NCBI GenBank assembly: GCA_024639325.1
Contig: JAHEIO010000003.1
Coordinates: 38,342-102,341 of the forward strand
Length of the DNA: 64,000 nucleotides
Direction: 5' to 3'
Source of the DNA: Gammaproteobacteria bacterium
GTDB lineage: Bacteria; Pseudomonadota; Gammaproteobacteria; Arenicellales; JAANXG01
The position numbers and the translations under genes were made by a program. The notes under the pieces were generated by a model. That model searched no databases. It saw nothing but the letters and a program-made list of their open reading frames with translations, and had not been told where the DNA came from. Positions 8,598 to 17,346 of this stretch are shown here, one piece after another. How positions within the stretch are numbered: the stretch's first letter is position 1; each line of letters begins with the position of its first letter.

Positions 8598-9754
8598 CTT
8601 ACCCCCCGGGATGCAACTCCCTGGAACACCTCGACCGTCCTTCGAGCCGTGTTTTCCCAGGAAAACTGCCGGACTCGGGCCCTGCCCTTGCCGATACATA
8701 ACTGTCGCAACGTGCTGTCACTGATCATTTCCGACAAACCTCTGGCAATGTCCTGTTTATCCGTGGGGTCGATCAGATGCGCCGCCCCCCCTGCAACCTC
8801 CGGCATGCTCGAACAGTCGCTGCAGACGACCGGGCACTCACATGCCATGGCCTCCAGAATCGGCAAACCAAATCCTTCATACAAACTCGGGTACACGGAT
8901 GCCAGTGCACCACTGTACAGGAGCGCGAGGCTTTCGTCGTCAACGTGCCCCAGAAGCTTTACCTTGCCCTTCAGTCTCAGGCGATCGATCTCGGTCGGAA
9001 GAGTCTCGTTCATCCAGCCGGACCACCCCACGCACAACAGTGGAATATCGGTATTGATTTCGGCGTATGCACGCACCAGGCCAACAAGGTTCTTTCGCGG
9101 TTCCCGGGTGCCAACCGTCAAAACATAGCGCTGCGGTATTCCGTTCGAATCGATGTAACGACGCACGTCCTCCGCTTTCCTTGTGTAGAAAACACTGGAT
9201 CCAGCCAATGGAATCGCCGTGACTTTTTCGGGAGGCACGTCGAGCATTGCAATTATCTCGCCCCGGATGAATTCGGAAATCGTAACGATGTGCTGCGCCA
9301 CGGGCAGGCGCTTGTAGAAATAGCGCTCGAAATGCCTCACCCGGTCCGGCGGGTGACATTCGGGATGTGTAATCAGCGAAAGATCGTAGATGGTAAAAAC
9401 CGTGGGCACGGAATCCGATGTCGTCAACGGGAACAATCCGGTCTCGTGGTATACGTCGAACTGGTATTCGCGGAAATGCCTTGCCAGGACTAGGTTCTCG
9501 ACGACGACGCGCGACACCCGGGCAATATCCCGGGCCCACGCGGGAAAATGCCGGCTCATGGCGTCCCGGGACTGCCGGGGCATGATGTGGGTCACCCGCC
9601 CGTTGCAGAAATAGCTGATCTTCGCAAGTTCCAAAGCAATGATGTGCTGATACAGGGTACGCACATATCTTGCCACACCGGTAAATACCGTATTCAGCGG
9701 TCGCGCATTCAGCAATACGTTTATTGATCCCGATTCTTCCCCGGACGACGGCAT
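8594..9754 (-). CDS. Family 4 glycosyltransferase
   Basis: A GT-B fold retaining glycosyltransferase of 386 residues that transfers a sugar from a nucleotide donor to a growing glycan or lipid acceptor at the cytoplasmic face of the membrane. The donor-binding domain shows YVLTVGTREPRKNL and the family signature SLYEGFGLPILEAMACECPVV, with the E-x7-E pattern. The N-terminal domain (NVLLNARPLNTVFTGVARYV) is the acceptor side. It is translationally coupled to the sugar dehydratase through a TTGA overlap. It is divergent from the Stealth-like gene across an AT-rich 150-base gap that probably holds both promoters. Sugar specificity is unknown. Confidence 0.88.
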   Translation of the reverse strand: MPSSGEESGSINVLLNARPLNTVFTGVARYVRTLYQHIIALELAKISYFCNGRVTHIMPRQSRDAMSRHFPAWARDIARVSRVVVENLVLARHFREYQFDVYHETGLFPLTTSDSVPTVFTIYDLSLITHPECHPPDRVRHFERYFYKRLPVAQHIVTISEFIRGEIIAMLDVPPEKVTAIPLAGSSVFYTRKAEDVRRYIDSNGIPQRYVLTVGTREPRKNLVGLVRAYAEINTDIPLLCVGWSGWMNETLPTEIDRLRLKGKVKLLGHVDDESLALLYSGALASVYPSLYEGFGLPILEAMACECPVVCSDCSSMPEVAGGAAHLIDPTDKQDIARGLSEMISDSTLRQLCIGKGRARVRQFSWENTARRTVEVFQGVASRGVS

Positions 9755-9905
9755 GCGAACAACACGATTTATATCTGTGTATTTATAATTGATTGTTGAT
9801 AAGATTCATTTTGATTGTACTCCAATTTCCATGCCCGACAATCAACCGCCATAGCAAACACCAGTTGCCGCCAGCAACGTTCTCCAGAAACGGAGGCGTA
9901 GTGAA

Positions 9906-10895
9906 ATGCAGATCGTCTATCTCAGCAAACGACCCGATATTCTCCGCGGCACGCTTTCATCAGTTGCACGGTACATGCCATTTATCGATGAAGTGGTGCT
10001 TGTGGTTCCGCACGGTACACAACCTCGATTCACCTATGTCCAGGAGATGTTCCCGGTTGATATTATTTTCGACGAATCATTGATCGACGCGGAAGGCGGC
10101 GGTCTCGACCATCAGGCCCGGGACTATCTGTTGAGAACTTCTTTGAGCGGGCATCCGGCGATATCCGACGAGTTCATCATGTCGGATGACGACTACCGTC
10201 CAATGGCGCCGGTTGACCTCGCATTCTTCAAGGAAAACGATAAATACCGTTCGTACTACTTCTATGACCTGCGCGACTGGATATTCGACGACACCGCCTT
10301 CGACCGGGGACAACAGAACACCTATCAGATTCTAAAGTATCTCGGGTATGCTCATTTTTCCTACGCTTCCCATATGCCGCAAATCATCCGCAAGGACCTG
10401 CTAACGGAGTCAAAACAGCGTTTTGCACCGTATTCCGGCCGGTTGAGCCTTTGCGAATGGAGCACATACTTCAACTACGCCCACAGATACCATTCCGAAC
10501 TCTTTTCGCCGCCCCGATCCTACAAAACGCTGTGCTGGCCTGATTGTATTACCTGCTGGCCCAGGGCGATCGAGCCGGAAGAGTACGTTTTTGAGAATTA
10601 CTCACCGGCTTTGTACAAAGACAACGGGCCTTTTTCGCAGATCGGATCGGCGGGATCAGGCGATCACGATTATCGATTCGACAAGATCCTGGCATGGTAT
10701 CGGCACGAGTTGAACGTACTGCATGGCAGATCGCTTGATACGGATACGGTACTGCGCAGAATACTCAATAGCCTCCTGCGGCCGCTTCGACGAATCAAGG
10801 ATGTTCTGTGGCTGCGCGAACGCACACAGATGATCAGGTTGGCAAATCGAATCGAAAAAATTGAAACCCTGATCGAGTCCCGATCCGGTCATTGA
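9906..10895 (+). CDS. Stealth-like glycosyl- or sugar-phosphotransferase (putative)
   Basis: A 329-residue protein without a signal peptide. The N-terminus QIVYLSKRPDILRGTLSSV and the strand ISDEFIMSDDDYRPM, with its Asp-Asp-Asp, look like a nucleotide-sugar or metal-binding site. SHMPQIIRKDLL resembles the conserved His/Pro block of Stealth-type hexose-1-phosphate transferases, which build capsule phosphoglycans. These are motif resemblances only; a GT-A glycosyltransferase is the main alternative. The gene is preceded by GGAGGCG 5-10 bases before its ATG. Its position beside a GT4 enzyme and a sugar dehydratase supports a role in surface polysaccharide synthesis. The C-terminal 60 residues are basic with a heptad-like pattern. 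Confidence 0.5.
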   Translation: MQIVYLSKRPDILRGTLSSVARYMPFIDEVVLVVPHGTQPRFTYVQEMFPVDIIFDESLIDAEGGGLDHQARDYLLRTSLSGHPAISDEFIMSDDDYRPMAPVDLAFFKENDKYRSYYFYDLRDWIFDDTAFDRGQQNTYQILKYLGYAHFSYASHMPQIIRKDLLTESKQRFAPYSGRLSLCEWSTYFNYAHRYHSELFSPPRSYKTLCWPDCITCWPRAIEPEEYVFENYSPALYKDNGPFSQIGSAGSGDHDYRFDKILAWYRHELNVLHGRSLDTDTVLRRILNSLLRPLRRIKDVLWLRERTQMIRLANRIEKIETLIESRSGH

Positions 10896-11272
10896 TAACA
10901 CTGATTGAATATTCCATTGGGCGATTCATAAAACCATTTTATTGCCATGATTTTACTTTGAAAAATCTCCCCAAGTGGCATAAGCTTGTAGTACCATTAC
11001 TGGGGAACTGTAGTAGAGCTAACACCACATGTTGGGGTTTTGAGTTGGAAAAAGCCGAATACGATTTGCCTGAAGAGGTTCGCGCGGTGGGTGTAGTCAA
11101 GCGCAGCGACGCTCCTTTGATCGAGAAACTCCTCGCTGAAAACGACCATCCTAATTATCATGTTGCCCTGGTTGAGACTTCCAGCGTAAAGAGGTGGGTT
11201 CCCCACCTGATCGGTATACCTCTGATCATGTCACTGTTTGGTATCCTGGACGCTATCAAGATCACCAGATAG
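10892..11272 (+). CDS. Small protein of unknown function
   Basis: An open frame of 126 codons that starts with TTG overlapping the stop of the preceding gene (TTGA). I do not recognise the product. The middle (LPEEVRAVGVVKRSDAPLIEKLLAENDHP) looks protein-like and amphipathic. The C-terminus carries a hydrophobic stretch (WVPHLIGIPLIMSLFGILDA) that could be a membrane anchor. The local sequence is richer in A/T than the neighbouring genes. It could be a genuine small gene coupled to the Stealth-like gene, or the remnant of a larger one. No ATG start is available. Low confidence. Confidence 0.35.
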   Translation: MITLIEYSIGRFIKPFYCHDFTLKNLPKWHKLVVPLLGNCSRANTTCWGFELEKAEYDLPEEVRAVGVVKRSDAPLIEKLLAENDHPNYHVALVETSSVKRWVPHLIGIPLIMSLFGILDAIKITR

Positions 11273-11304
11273 CAAGATCACCAGACAGAAATAAGATCAC
11301 GAGA
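11258..11304. repeat. Three short direct repeats AAGATCACCAGA
   Basis: The 12-mer AAGATCACCAGA occurs at 11258-11269 and 11274-11285, with a one-mismatch copy at 11293-11304. It overlaps the end of the small unknown gene. A further pair of TGATCACGAA units lies about 110 bases downstream. This could be slippage or a protein-binding cluster; nothing else supports a function. Confidence 0.4.
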
Positions 11305-11484
11305 TCTCACTTCGGGAACACGGTTGATTCCCGGCCCTGCCGTGGGGCATCGCCGCCTCGACTGTATTTTTCTAATTCTGTTAGAATCCACCACCGTCCG
11401 CGCCTCAGCGGTCTGATCACGAACCCGGCCTGATCACGAAACCAAAGCGGCTTATTTTTTCTTTTTTTTCAATTACTTAGCGTT

Positions 11485-13896
11485 ATGATAGAGCGGAATA
11501 GTTCCTTGCGACAGACTTTCGCGGGCCTGTTCCTGATCACCCTGACTACGCTTCTTCTGGAACTCACCCTGATCAGGGTGCTGGACGTCCTGTGGTATCC
11601 GAATTTCGCCTACATGGTCATTACCATGGCGATGCTCGCGTTCGGGCTGGCCGGCGTATACACCTCGATACGCCCTGCCGTCACAGTTCATCATGCATCT
11701 GAACGCCTGTTTCGTCTGTGCGTGGGTTTCTGTGTGTTCACGCTGTTGCTTTACCCTATTTTAAACGTCGTAACCTTCGATTTCGACAATTTCAGTAGTG
11801 CGCCTGTCAAAAGTACGATCAGCTTCGTCATCATCTACATTTCACTGGCGATCCCGTTTTTTATTTGCGGTGTCATTCTCACCACGATTTTCACACTGCA
11901 CGATAAGCACATACAGAAATTATATTTCTGGGACCTGCTGGGGGCGGCGATTGGTTCGGTAATACTCATACCTCTGTTGCCCAGGATCGGCCCCGCCGGC
12001 CTTGTATTCGTTTCCGCGGGTCTCGGCGCCGTGGCTGCCTCGCTGTTCGCGACATCCAGGATCAAACTCGGTATGGCCTGCTGCTTTGCCGTTGCCGCGG
12101 TTGCGACTCCCTTTTTGAAGTCGGATGGTTACTTGGATTTCACTTTCCACATGGATAAAAGGAAGATAAAGAACGTCGAACAAAATACCGAAGTGACGTT
12201 ATGGGATCCCATCTCCCGCATCGATGTGATCGATTATGCCCCTGGAATCAAGTGGATAGCCTACGACGGCGGAACCCAGACCAGCTACTTCTACAGGTTC
12301 GACGGGAACTTCGACAAACTGAGGGCGGTTCTCCCAGGTGAGGCACACAAGCACTTTTGGGGGAGAATGGTACCCATCTCGCATTATCTGAAAAGAGACA
12401 CGGACCAGAAGGTACTGGTAATCGGGAGCGCAGGCGGCCAGGAAATCAAGGCGGCGCTGACCTATGGCGCCTCCAAAGTAGACGGTATAGAACTCGTGGG
12501 CAGTGTAGTCAACCTCGGCAAGGACAGGTACGACGAGTACATCGGCGGCATTTTCAATCACCCCAACGTAACCAACGTCAAGGGCGAGGGTCGGACATTC
12601 CTGCGCTCCACGCCCAATAAGTACGACATCATCCAGATCATGAGCAACCACACCAGTTCCAGCATCGCCGCCGGATCGGGCGCCATGGCCTCGAACTACC
12701 TGCAAACCGCCGACGCGTACCGGGAGTTTTTCGAACACCTGGCGGACGACGGGATCCTGCATATCAACCACCATGTCTACCCTCGGATGATCACTACGGC
12801 GGCACTGGCATGGAAACAAATGGGCCGGGATAATTTCAGAGAGCACGTGCTGGTGTTCGAGGTCCAGGGATACCAGGACAATCTGCCGACGCTGCTGATC
12901 AAGATGTCCCCCTGGACCGAGGAGGAGATCCTAGAATCCAGGCAGTACATGAAAATCAAACTCATCGAGAAACCGGCCCGGTTCGGCAAGAGTTTTCTCA
13001 GCGACGACTTCTACAGCGGGGATCTGCCCCCGGAGATGGTCAAAGGCATCGACTACCGGGTCGCGCCCGCCACAGACGATCAGCCATATTTCAATTTCAT
13101 TAGAAAAAAAATGCGGCGGGTCGATACCGATCCGGATAACTACATGAGCAAATCGGTGTCTAAACTGCTGAACTCGAGACTTCAGTCGGGCATCCCCACT
13201 GATGTCATCCACTTTTTTGTCAGTGGAGGGACCGCCTTGACGCTGTCACTGGTATTTCTGTTCGTACCGCTGCTCTATTCGGATGTCGGCAAATCGAAGT
13301 GGGACCGGAAGGGCAGCTTCGTTGCCTATTTTTCCTGTCTCGGCGCCGGATTCATCATCTACGAACTCATTTTCATTCAGACCTTCATGAAACTGATCGG
13401 CTACCCGCTCTACACCTATACTACGGTGGTGTTCACGTTCCTCCTCGGCGCCGGACTCGGCAGTTTGTTTTCGCATTCGTTCAGGCTGTCTCCTCAGAAG
13501 CTCTGGTCCCTGCCGTTCCTTGGCATAATGGCATACTCCTGCGCTTTCCTGATCACTTACGATGCGGTATTCAGCAGTCTGCTGACGACCGAAACTTGGG
13601 TCCGGATAACGGCATCCATCGCCATCATCCTGCCTCTCACCTTTTTCCTGGGAATGCCTTTTCCTCTGGGCATAATTGCCGTGTCCGGGCAGGCCAACGG
13701 CGTGGTGGCATGGGCATGGGCATTCAACGGGTTGTTTACCGTGGTTGGTGGGCTGGCCAGCGTCCTAGTCTCGATATTTTACGGTATTCAGAATGCCCTT
13801 CTCTTGGCCACCATCGTTTATATGCTTGCATGGATGATGTACTCACGCATGCGGCAACCCCAGGTGGCGAAGCGCTCACAGGTAATGATGAACTAG
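11485..13896 (+). CDS. Polytopic membrane protein fused to a spermidine-synthase-like domain
   Basis: An 803-residue protein in three parts. Residues 1-210 hold about six hydrophobic helices. Residues 220-440 hold a soluble Rossmann domain of the spermidine synthase/aminopropyltransferase type, with VLVIGSAGGQE (about 310-320) as the nucleotide/dcSAM-binding glycine loop and VDGIELV as the acidic strand end. A second block of about seven helices runs from 580 to 790. Fusions of this kind occur in many proteobacteria; their reaction is not established and polyamine synthesis should not be assumed. The TAG stop lies inside the left inverted repeat of the element that begins at 13892. A T-rich run precedes the gene at 11453-11470. 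Confidence 0.75.
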   Translation: MIERNSSLRQTFAGLFLITLTTLLLELTLIRVLDVLWYPNFAYMVITMAMLAFGLAGVYTSIRPAVTVHHASERLFRLCVGFCVFTLLLYPILNVVTFDFDNFSSAPVKSTISFVIIYISLAIPFFICGVILTTIFTLHDKHIQKLYFWDLLGAAIGSVILIPLLPRIGPAGLVFVSAGLGAVAASLFATSRIKLGMACCFAVAAVATPFLKSDGYLDFTFHMDKRKIKNVEQNTEVTLWDPISRIDVIDYAPGIKWIAYDGGTQTSYFYRFDGNFDKLRAVLPGEAHKHFWGRMVPISHYLKRDTDQKVLVIGSAGGQEIKAALTYGASKVDGIELVGSVVNLGKDRYDEYIGGIFNHPNVTNVKGEGRTFLRSTPNKYDIIQIMSNHTSSSIAAGSGAMASNYLQTADAYREFFEHLADDGILHINHHVYPRMITTAALAWKQMGRDNFREHVLVFEVQGYQDNLPTLLIKMSPWTEEEILESRQYMKIKLIEKPARFGKSFLSDDFYSGDLPPEMVKGIDYRVAPATDDQPYFNFIRKKMRRVDTDPDNYMSKSVSKLLNSRLQSGIPTDVIHFFVSGGTALTLSLVFLFVPLLYSDVGKSKWDRKGSFVAYFSCLGAGFIIYELIFIQTFMKLIGYPLYTYTTVVFTFLLGAGLGSLFSHSFRLSPQKLWSLPFLGIMAYSCAFLITYDAVFSSLLTTETWVRITASIAIILPLTFFLGMPFPLGIIAVSGQANGVVAWAWAFNGLFTVVGGLASVLVSIFYGIQNALLLATIVYMLAWMMYSRMRQPQVAKRSQVMMN

Positions 13897-14139
13897 CCCG
13901 CATTTCTCACCAGGATCCCGAGCGATTGCGCAGGACAGGTGCCGATGAACGCCGGGCTGGAGTGAGATGCATAGCCGGTGCTATGGATCGAATGAAGCCC
14001 AAGTACATCGGGGCCTGGACCAGCCAGCGCCGGAATAGGCGTTTCCAAGACACACTGTTTCTTGGACAAATCCATAGACCTCGATGTTTGAAATGATTGA
14101 CGAGATTCTATAGCCGCCTGGTGAGAAATGCGGGCTAGT
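13892..14139. mobile_element. MITE-like element, copy 1, with perfect 23-bp terminal inverted repeats
   Basis: The left end (13892-13914) contains CCCGCATTTCTCACCAGG and the right end (14117-14139) is its exact inverse, CCTGGTGAGAAATGCGGG. The match is perfect over 23 bp including flanking ACTAG/CTAGT. Inside are two further hairpins: CATAGC-CGGT-GCTATG at 13970-13985, and a 7-bp stem TCCAAGA/TCTTGGA at 14044-14066. No transposase fits in 248 bp. A diverged second copy of 247 bp is at 21313-21559. The size, inverted repeats and copy number fit a non-autonomous miniature element or a mobile intergenic repeat. It supplies the stop codon of the upstream gene. Confidence 0.75.
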
Positions 14140-14149
14140 AATACGAAGG

Positions 14150-14659
14150 TTAGAGCTCGTATAACCGCTCGTCGACTTTTGGCGGCAGGTATTTTCTGCG
14201 GAAGTCGTTGAGCATCTTCCTGGGCTTTGTCGAAAACGGATTTTCTTCCTCCAGAATGTCCCCCATCTCCTGTTCGATCTTGTCCGGATCTTCACCTGCT
14301 TCCATTCTCGACATTGCTTCCTCGAGACTGTCACCCAGTTTCATTCCGGTGGAATCGAAGAGTTTGCGCATCATAGCCGCGGCCTGTTTCGGATCGTCCT
14401 CATCCAAGTGGTCTACTTCCCCGGCGAGAGACATCATTGCCTGCTCGAGCTTGCCTTCGTCGATGCCAGCCAGTCCGTCATCCTCAGCGTCGTCCTCGGA
14501 ACGCCCTTTGGATATGGAAAACAGCGACACCTGACGCTCCAAACCCCGATTTTCGCATTCCTGATTCGGGCAGGCCGGCGTTTTATCGGTATTGATGTGC
14601 GCGGAATAAAAATTGTAGATGGTGTGGCAGTACTGGCAATAAAATTCATAGATTGGCAT
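14150..14659 (-). CDS. FmdB-family zinc ribbon protein
   Basis: A 169-residue cytoplasmic protein that begins MPIYEFYCQYCHTIYNFYS, the FmdB-type N-terminus, with a four-cysteine zinc ribbon (C8, C11, C30, C35). After about residue 50 it is strongly acidic and methionine-rich (DDAEDDGLAGIDEGKLEQ), with predicted helices. This tail is longer than in the small FmdB regulators of about 75-110 residues. The family is named after a putative regulator of formamidase/amidase genes, but the function of most members is unknown. The stop lies 10 bases from the right end of the inverted-repeat element. Confidence 0.8.
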   Translation of the reverse strand: MPIYEFYCQYCHTIYNFYSAHINTDKTPACPNQECENRGLERQVSLFSISKGRSEDDAEDDGLAGIDEGKLEQAMMSLAGEVDHLDEDDPKQAAAMMRKLFDSTGMKLGDSLEEAMSRMEAGEDPDKIEQEMGDILEEENPFSTKPRKMLNDFRRKYLPPKVDERLYEL

Positions 14660-14695
14660 TGATAACTTCTCTCTTGGGTAACATCAAATTACGGT

Positions 14696-15229
14696 TCAGG
14701 GTTCCATCATGAACCGTATGCCGTCGAAGCCGAATATCACGTCAGTGTTTCGAATCTCCGATATTACCAAGCCTTCCACGACTTCTTCACCTTCCTTGAA
14801 TATATTCTGACCTATCATTACGAATCGCTTGGACACGTCCTCGGAATACGACAAGACATTGATTTCGACTTCTGGAATGCGGGCTCTGATCGAATCATCG
14901 ACCTTTGCGATCGGTACGGGATCTGCCTGAACAACTGTTGCTTCACCGGCAGGTGTGCTCGGTGCTTGCGTCTCTTCGGTGGATGGGACCGTTGCCGGCA
15001 AGATCGAGGCCGCATCGGACCCGGCGACGGACCCCGGCCCGGGCCGGGATGACCAGAGCATCCAGGCGCCTCCCGACAGAATCGCCACGATCAGGCATAT
15101 GACAGTCAACAAGAACCAGCGCATAGGGACGCTACGCTCCTGAAAATGTTCAGCGGCCCCGAGCGTCGGCACGCTACCCAGGGCTCGCTCTTTTTCCGAT
15201 TTTTTCAGCGCATCGAGTATGTAGGACAC
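14696..15229 (-). CDS. exeB: General secretion pathway protein B
   Basis: A 177-residue single-pass inner-membrane protein. The N-terminus MSYILDALKKSEKERALG is the hallmark of GspB/ExeB. One transmembrane segment follows (WFLLTVICLIVAILSGGAWML, about 38-58), then a Pro/Ala/Thr-rich periplasmic linker and a small C-terminal domain ending MIGQNIFKEGEEVVEGLVI, typical of GspB. With ExeA it helps place the type II secretin in the peptidoglycan. It starts 2 bases after the exeA stop. No other type II secretion genes are in this window. Confidence 0.9.
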   Translation of the reverse strand: MSYILDALKKSEKERALGSVPTLGAAEHFQERSVPMRWFLLTVICLIVAILSGGAWMLWSSRPGPGSVAGSDAASILPATVPSTEETQAPSTPAGEATVVQADPVPIAKVDDSIRARIPEVEINVLSYSEDVSKRFVMIGQNIFKEGEEVVEGLVISEIRNTDVIFGFDGIRFMMEP

Positions 15230-15231
15230 GG

Positions 15232-16326
15232 CTATATTCCCGCGCTTCCGACCGTTACGGCTGCGCCGATGTTCCCTGTGCCCTCATTCAGGCCGATCTT
15301 GGGCGCTACCCGGGTCCGGCTTGTATCCGTTTTACTGCTCTCCTCCATCAGCGACCGAAAAGAGTGACGGGCCGATTCCATGGTCTGGGCATACAGGGAA
15401 TGAAGCTGCCTGCCCGCATCGAAAATACCCGCGCGCGTGTTGGGAATCACGAACAACACGCCCAGAACCAGCGCCGCGGCAATAGCCGGCGCCCACCAAT
15501 TGCCGTTGCGACGGCGAAGCGGCTCACCCAGCACTTCCCTGGCAGCCTTGCGCACCACCGCCCCGGACACATTTTTCTCATTTCTGGTGTACGCACCAAG
15601 CAGAGCACGATCGCATATCACATTGATCAGCCTCGGCACTCCTGCCGAATGTCGGTATACGCGGCGCAAAGCCCTGCCGCTGAACACGCGGCGCTCACAG
15701 CCGGCGACAGCCAGCCTGTATTTGACATACTCGCGCGTATCATTGAGGTTCAGGGGTTCCAGGTGATAGCGCGCGGTGATGCGCTGTGAGAGCTGCTTCA
15801 GGTCCTCCCGGCCAAGTATTTCCGACAGCTCCGGCTGTCCGATCAGTATCACCTGCAGCAACTTTTGCCTGGTCGTTTCCAGATTGGTAAGTATCCTGAC
15901 CTGCTCGAGCACGCTGCGCGTCAACAGTTGCGCCTCGTCGATGACCAGCACTGTTCTTCCGCCCTCGGCGTAGTTTGCGAGGAGGTGCTGGTTCAAGACC
16001 TTGAGAAGTTTCGTCGCTGTAGCATCCGGTGGATACTCGATCCCAATTTCGTCACACAGCGTGGCCAGCAGTTCAGCCTCGCTGATCAGAGGATTCAGGA
16101 TCAGTGCTACATCGACGTTTTCAGGCAGCTGCATGAGTAGACAACGGCACAGCGTGGTCTTCCCGCTGCCGACCTCGCCGGTCAACTGCACGAATCCGCC
16201 GCCTTCGTTGATCCCATATACCAGATGCGCCATCGCCTCGCGATGGCGTTTGCTCATATACAAATAGCGGGGATCCGGTGCAATCGAAAACGGCACTTCG
16301 GATAAGCCAAAGAATGACGCGTACAT
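15232..16326 (-). CDS. exeA: AAA+ ATPase of the ExeA/GspA type
   Basis: A 364-residue inner-membrane ATPase that works with GspB in assembling the secretin of type II secretion or related systems. The N-terminus MYASFFGLSEVPFSIAPDPRYLY is characteristic. Walker A is GEVGSGKTT (50-58), and Walker B is TVLVIDEAQLL with the sensor NLETTRQKLLQVILIGQPEL. A single transmembrane helix lies at about residues 279-296 (WWAPAIAAALVLGVLFVI). It lacks the long periplasmic peptidoglycan-binding domain found in larger ExeA proteins, so it is a short form. It is transcribed ahead of exeB with a 2-base gap. Confidence 0.88.
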   Translation of the reverse strand: MYASFFGLSEVPFSIAPDPRYLYMSKRHREAMAHLVYGINEGGGFVQLTGEVGSGKTTLCRCLLMQLPENVDVALILNPLISEAELLATLCDEIGIEYPPDATATKLLKVLNQHLLANYAEGGRTVLVIDEAQLLTRSVLEQVRILTNLETTRQKLLQVILIGQPELSEILGREDLKQLSQRITARYHLEPLNLNDTREYVKYRLAVAGCERRVFSGRALRRVYRHSAGVPRLINVICDRALLGAYTRNEKNVSGAVVRKAAREVLGEPLRRRNGNWWAPAIAAALVLGVLFVIPNTRAGIFDAGRQLHSLYAQTMESARHSFRSLMEESSKTDTSRTRVAPKIGLNEGTGNIGAAVTVGSAGI

Positions 16327-16421
16327 GGTTGCCTGGACCGTTAGCCTTCAGTACATTATATCGCTTTCACAAAAACCCGCATATCGAACCCGGTCGGCGA
16401 CTCGTCCGCGCGCTGACCCGC

Positions 16422-17321
16422 TCAGCCACGCAGCACTTCCCGGATGCGCTCGACGTAGCCGTCGCCGCGTCCAATCAAATTCGTCAAACGTTCCAGTTCG
16501 GCGTTGTCGGGAGGCGTGATTTCGAAATCGCTGATACCGCGATTCAATGGTATATCGGTGACCAGCTTGGCGAGTTCCCGCGCCAGGAACGCCTGCTCCT
16601 GGTGCTGTTTCAGGTTGGACGCGATCCTGCCGGCCCCTCTTATGGCAAGTTGGGATACCTGGGCAATGTTTTCATAGAGCTTGTCCAGATTCGGGTACAA
16701 TCGGAGCAGCCTTCCAGCGCTTTTGGCGCCGACCCCGGGCACTCCGGGAATATTGTCTACGCTGTCCCCCACCAGGGCCAGATAGTCGGTAATCTGATGG
16801 GGCCACACTCCAAACCGCTCGTGCACTCCTGCAGAGGAGAGCCGCTCATTTTTCGTGAAATTCCACCATAAATCCTCCGTCCCGATGATCTGGGCCAGGT
16901 CCTTATCGGAAGTGACGATAACGTTCTTGAAACCGCGCTCCCGCATGTTTCGGGCCACCGTGGCGATCAAATCATCCGCTTCGAATCGATCGTGGGCCAG
17001 CTGCAGCATGCCCAACGCCGTAATCAGGGACCGGCAAAGTTCGAACTGTTTCTTCAGTTCCAGGGGAGCGGATTCGCGGTTTGCCTTGTAGTCCGCATAG
17101 AGTTCATTTCGAAAAGAGCTGGTAAGGCTTCCGTCGAATGCGAAGAACACGTGGGACGGGCGAGATTGCTCCAGGAGCTCCGTGACGAATCTTATAAATC
17201 CATACACGGCATTCACCGGAGTGCCGTCGGTGCCGGTCAGCGTATCCGGCAGGGAATACCAGGCCCGAAAAACGTAGATACTGGCATCGACGATGTAGAT
17301 CGTATCCCGGGAATCCGCCAT
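16422..17321 (-). CDS. 5'-3' exonuclease (DNA polymerase I N-domain type)
   Basis: A 299-residue flap-type nuclease homologous to the 5'-nuclease domain of DNA polymerase I and to ExoIX. Visible features: IYIVDASIYVFRAW (first metal-binding Asp), FFAFDGSLTSSFRNELYADYKANR (helical arch region), RFEADDLIATVA and VIVTSDKDLAQII (acidic metal cluster), and LVGDSVDNIPGVPGVGAKSAGRLL (helix-3-turn-helix, DNA binding). I chose the ATG giving MADSRDTIYIV, because the 41 upstream in-frame residues are Arg-rich and overlap the next gene's reading region. It acts on DNA flaps or RNA primers in repair and replication. Confidence 0.87.
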   Translation of the reverse strand: MADSRDTIYIVDASIYVFRAWYSLPDTLTGTDGTPVNAVYGFIRFVTELLEQSRPSHVFFAFDGSLTSSFRNELYADYKANRESAPLELKKQFELCRSLITALGMLQLAHDRFEADDLIATVARNMRERGFKNVIVTSDKDLAQIIGTEDLWWNFTKNERLSSAGVHERFGVWPHQITDYLALVGDSVDNIPGVPGVGAKSAGRLLRLYPNLDKLYENIAQVSQLAIRGAGRIASNLKQHQEQAFLARELAKLVTDIPLNRGISDFEITPPDNAELERLTNLIGRGDGYVERIREVLRG

Positions 17322-17346
17322 CACTGCACAAATCGAAGGCGGAGGG

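Noticed and set aside
11453..11476. T-rich run before the fusion gene as an intrinsic terminator
   Set aside because: There is no convincing GC-rich stem immediately before the T-run.
13897..14149. Small hypothetical genes inside the inverted-repeat element
   Set aside because: Not listed as CDS: the frame lies wholly within the repeat and ends in the terminal repeat. It is reported as a finding about the element instead.
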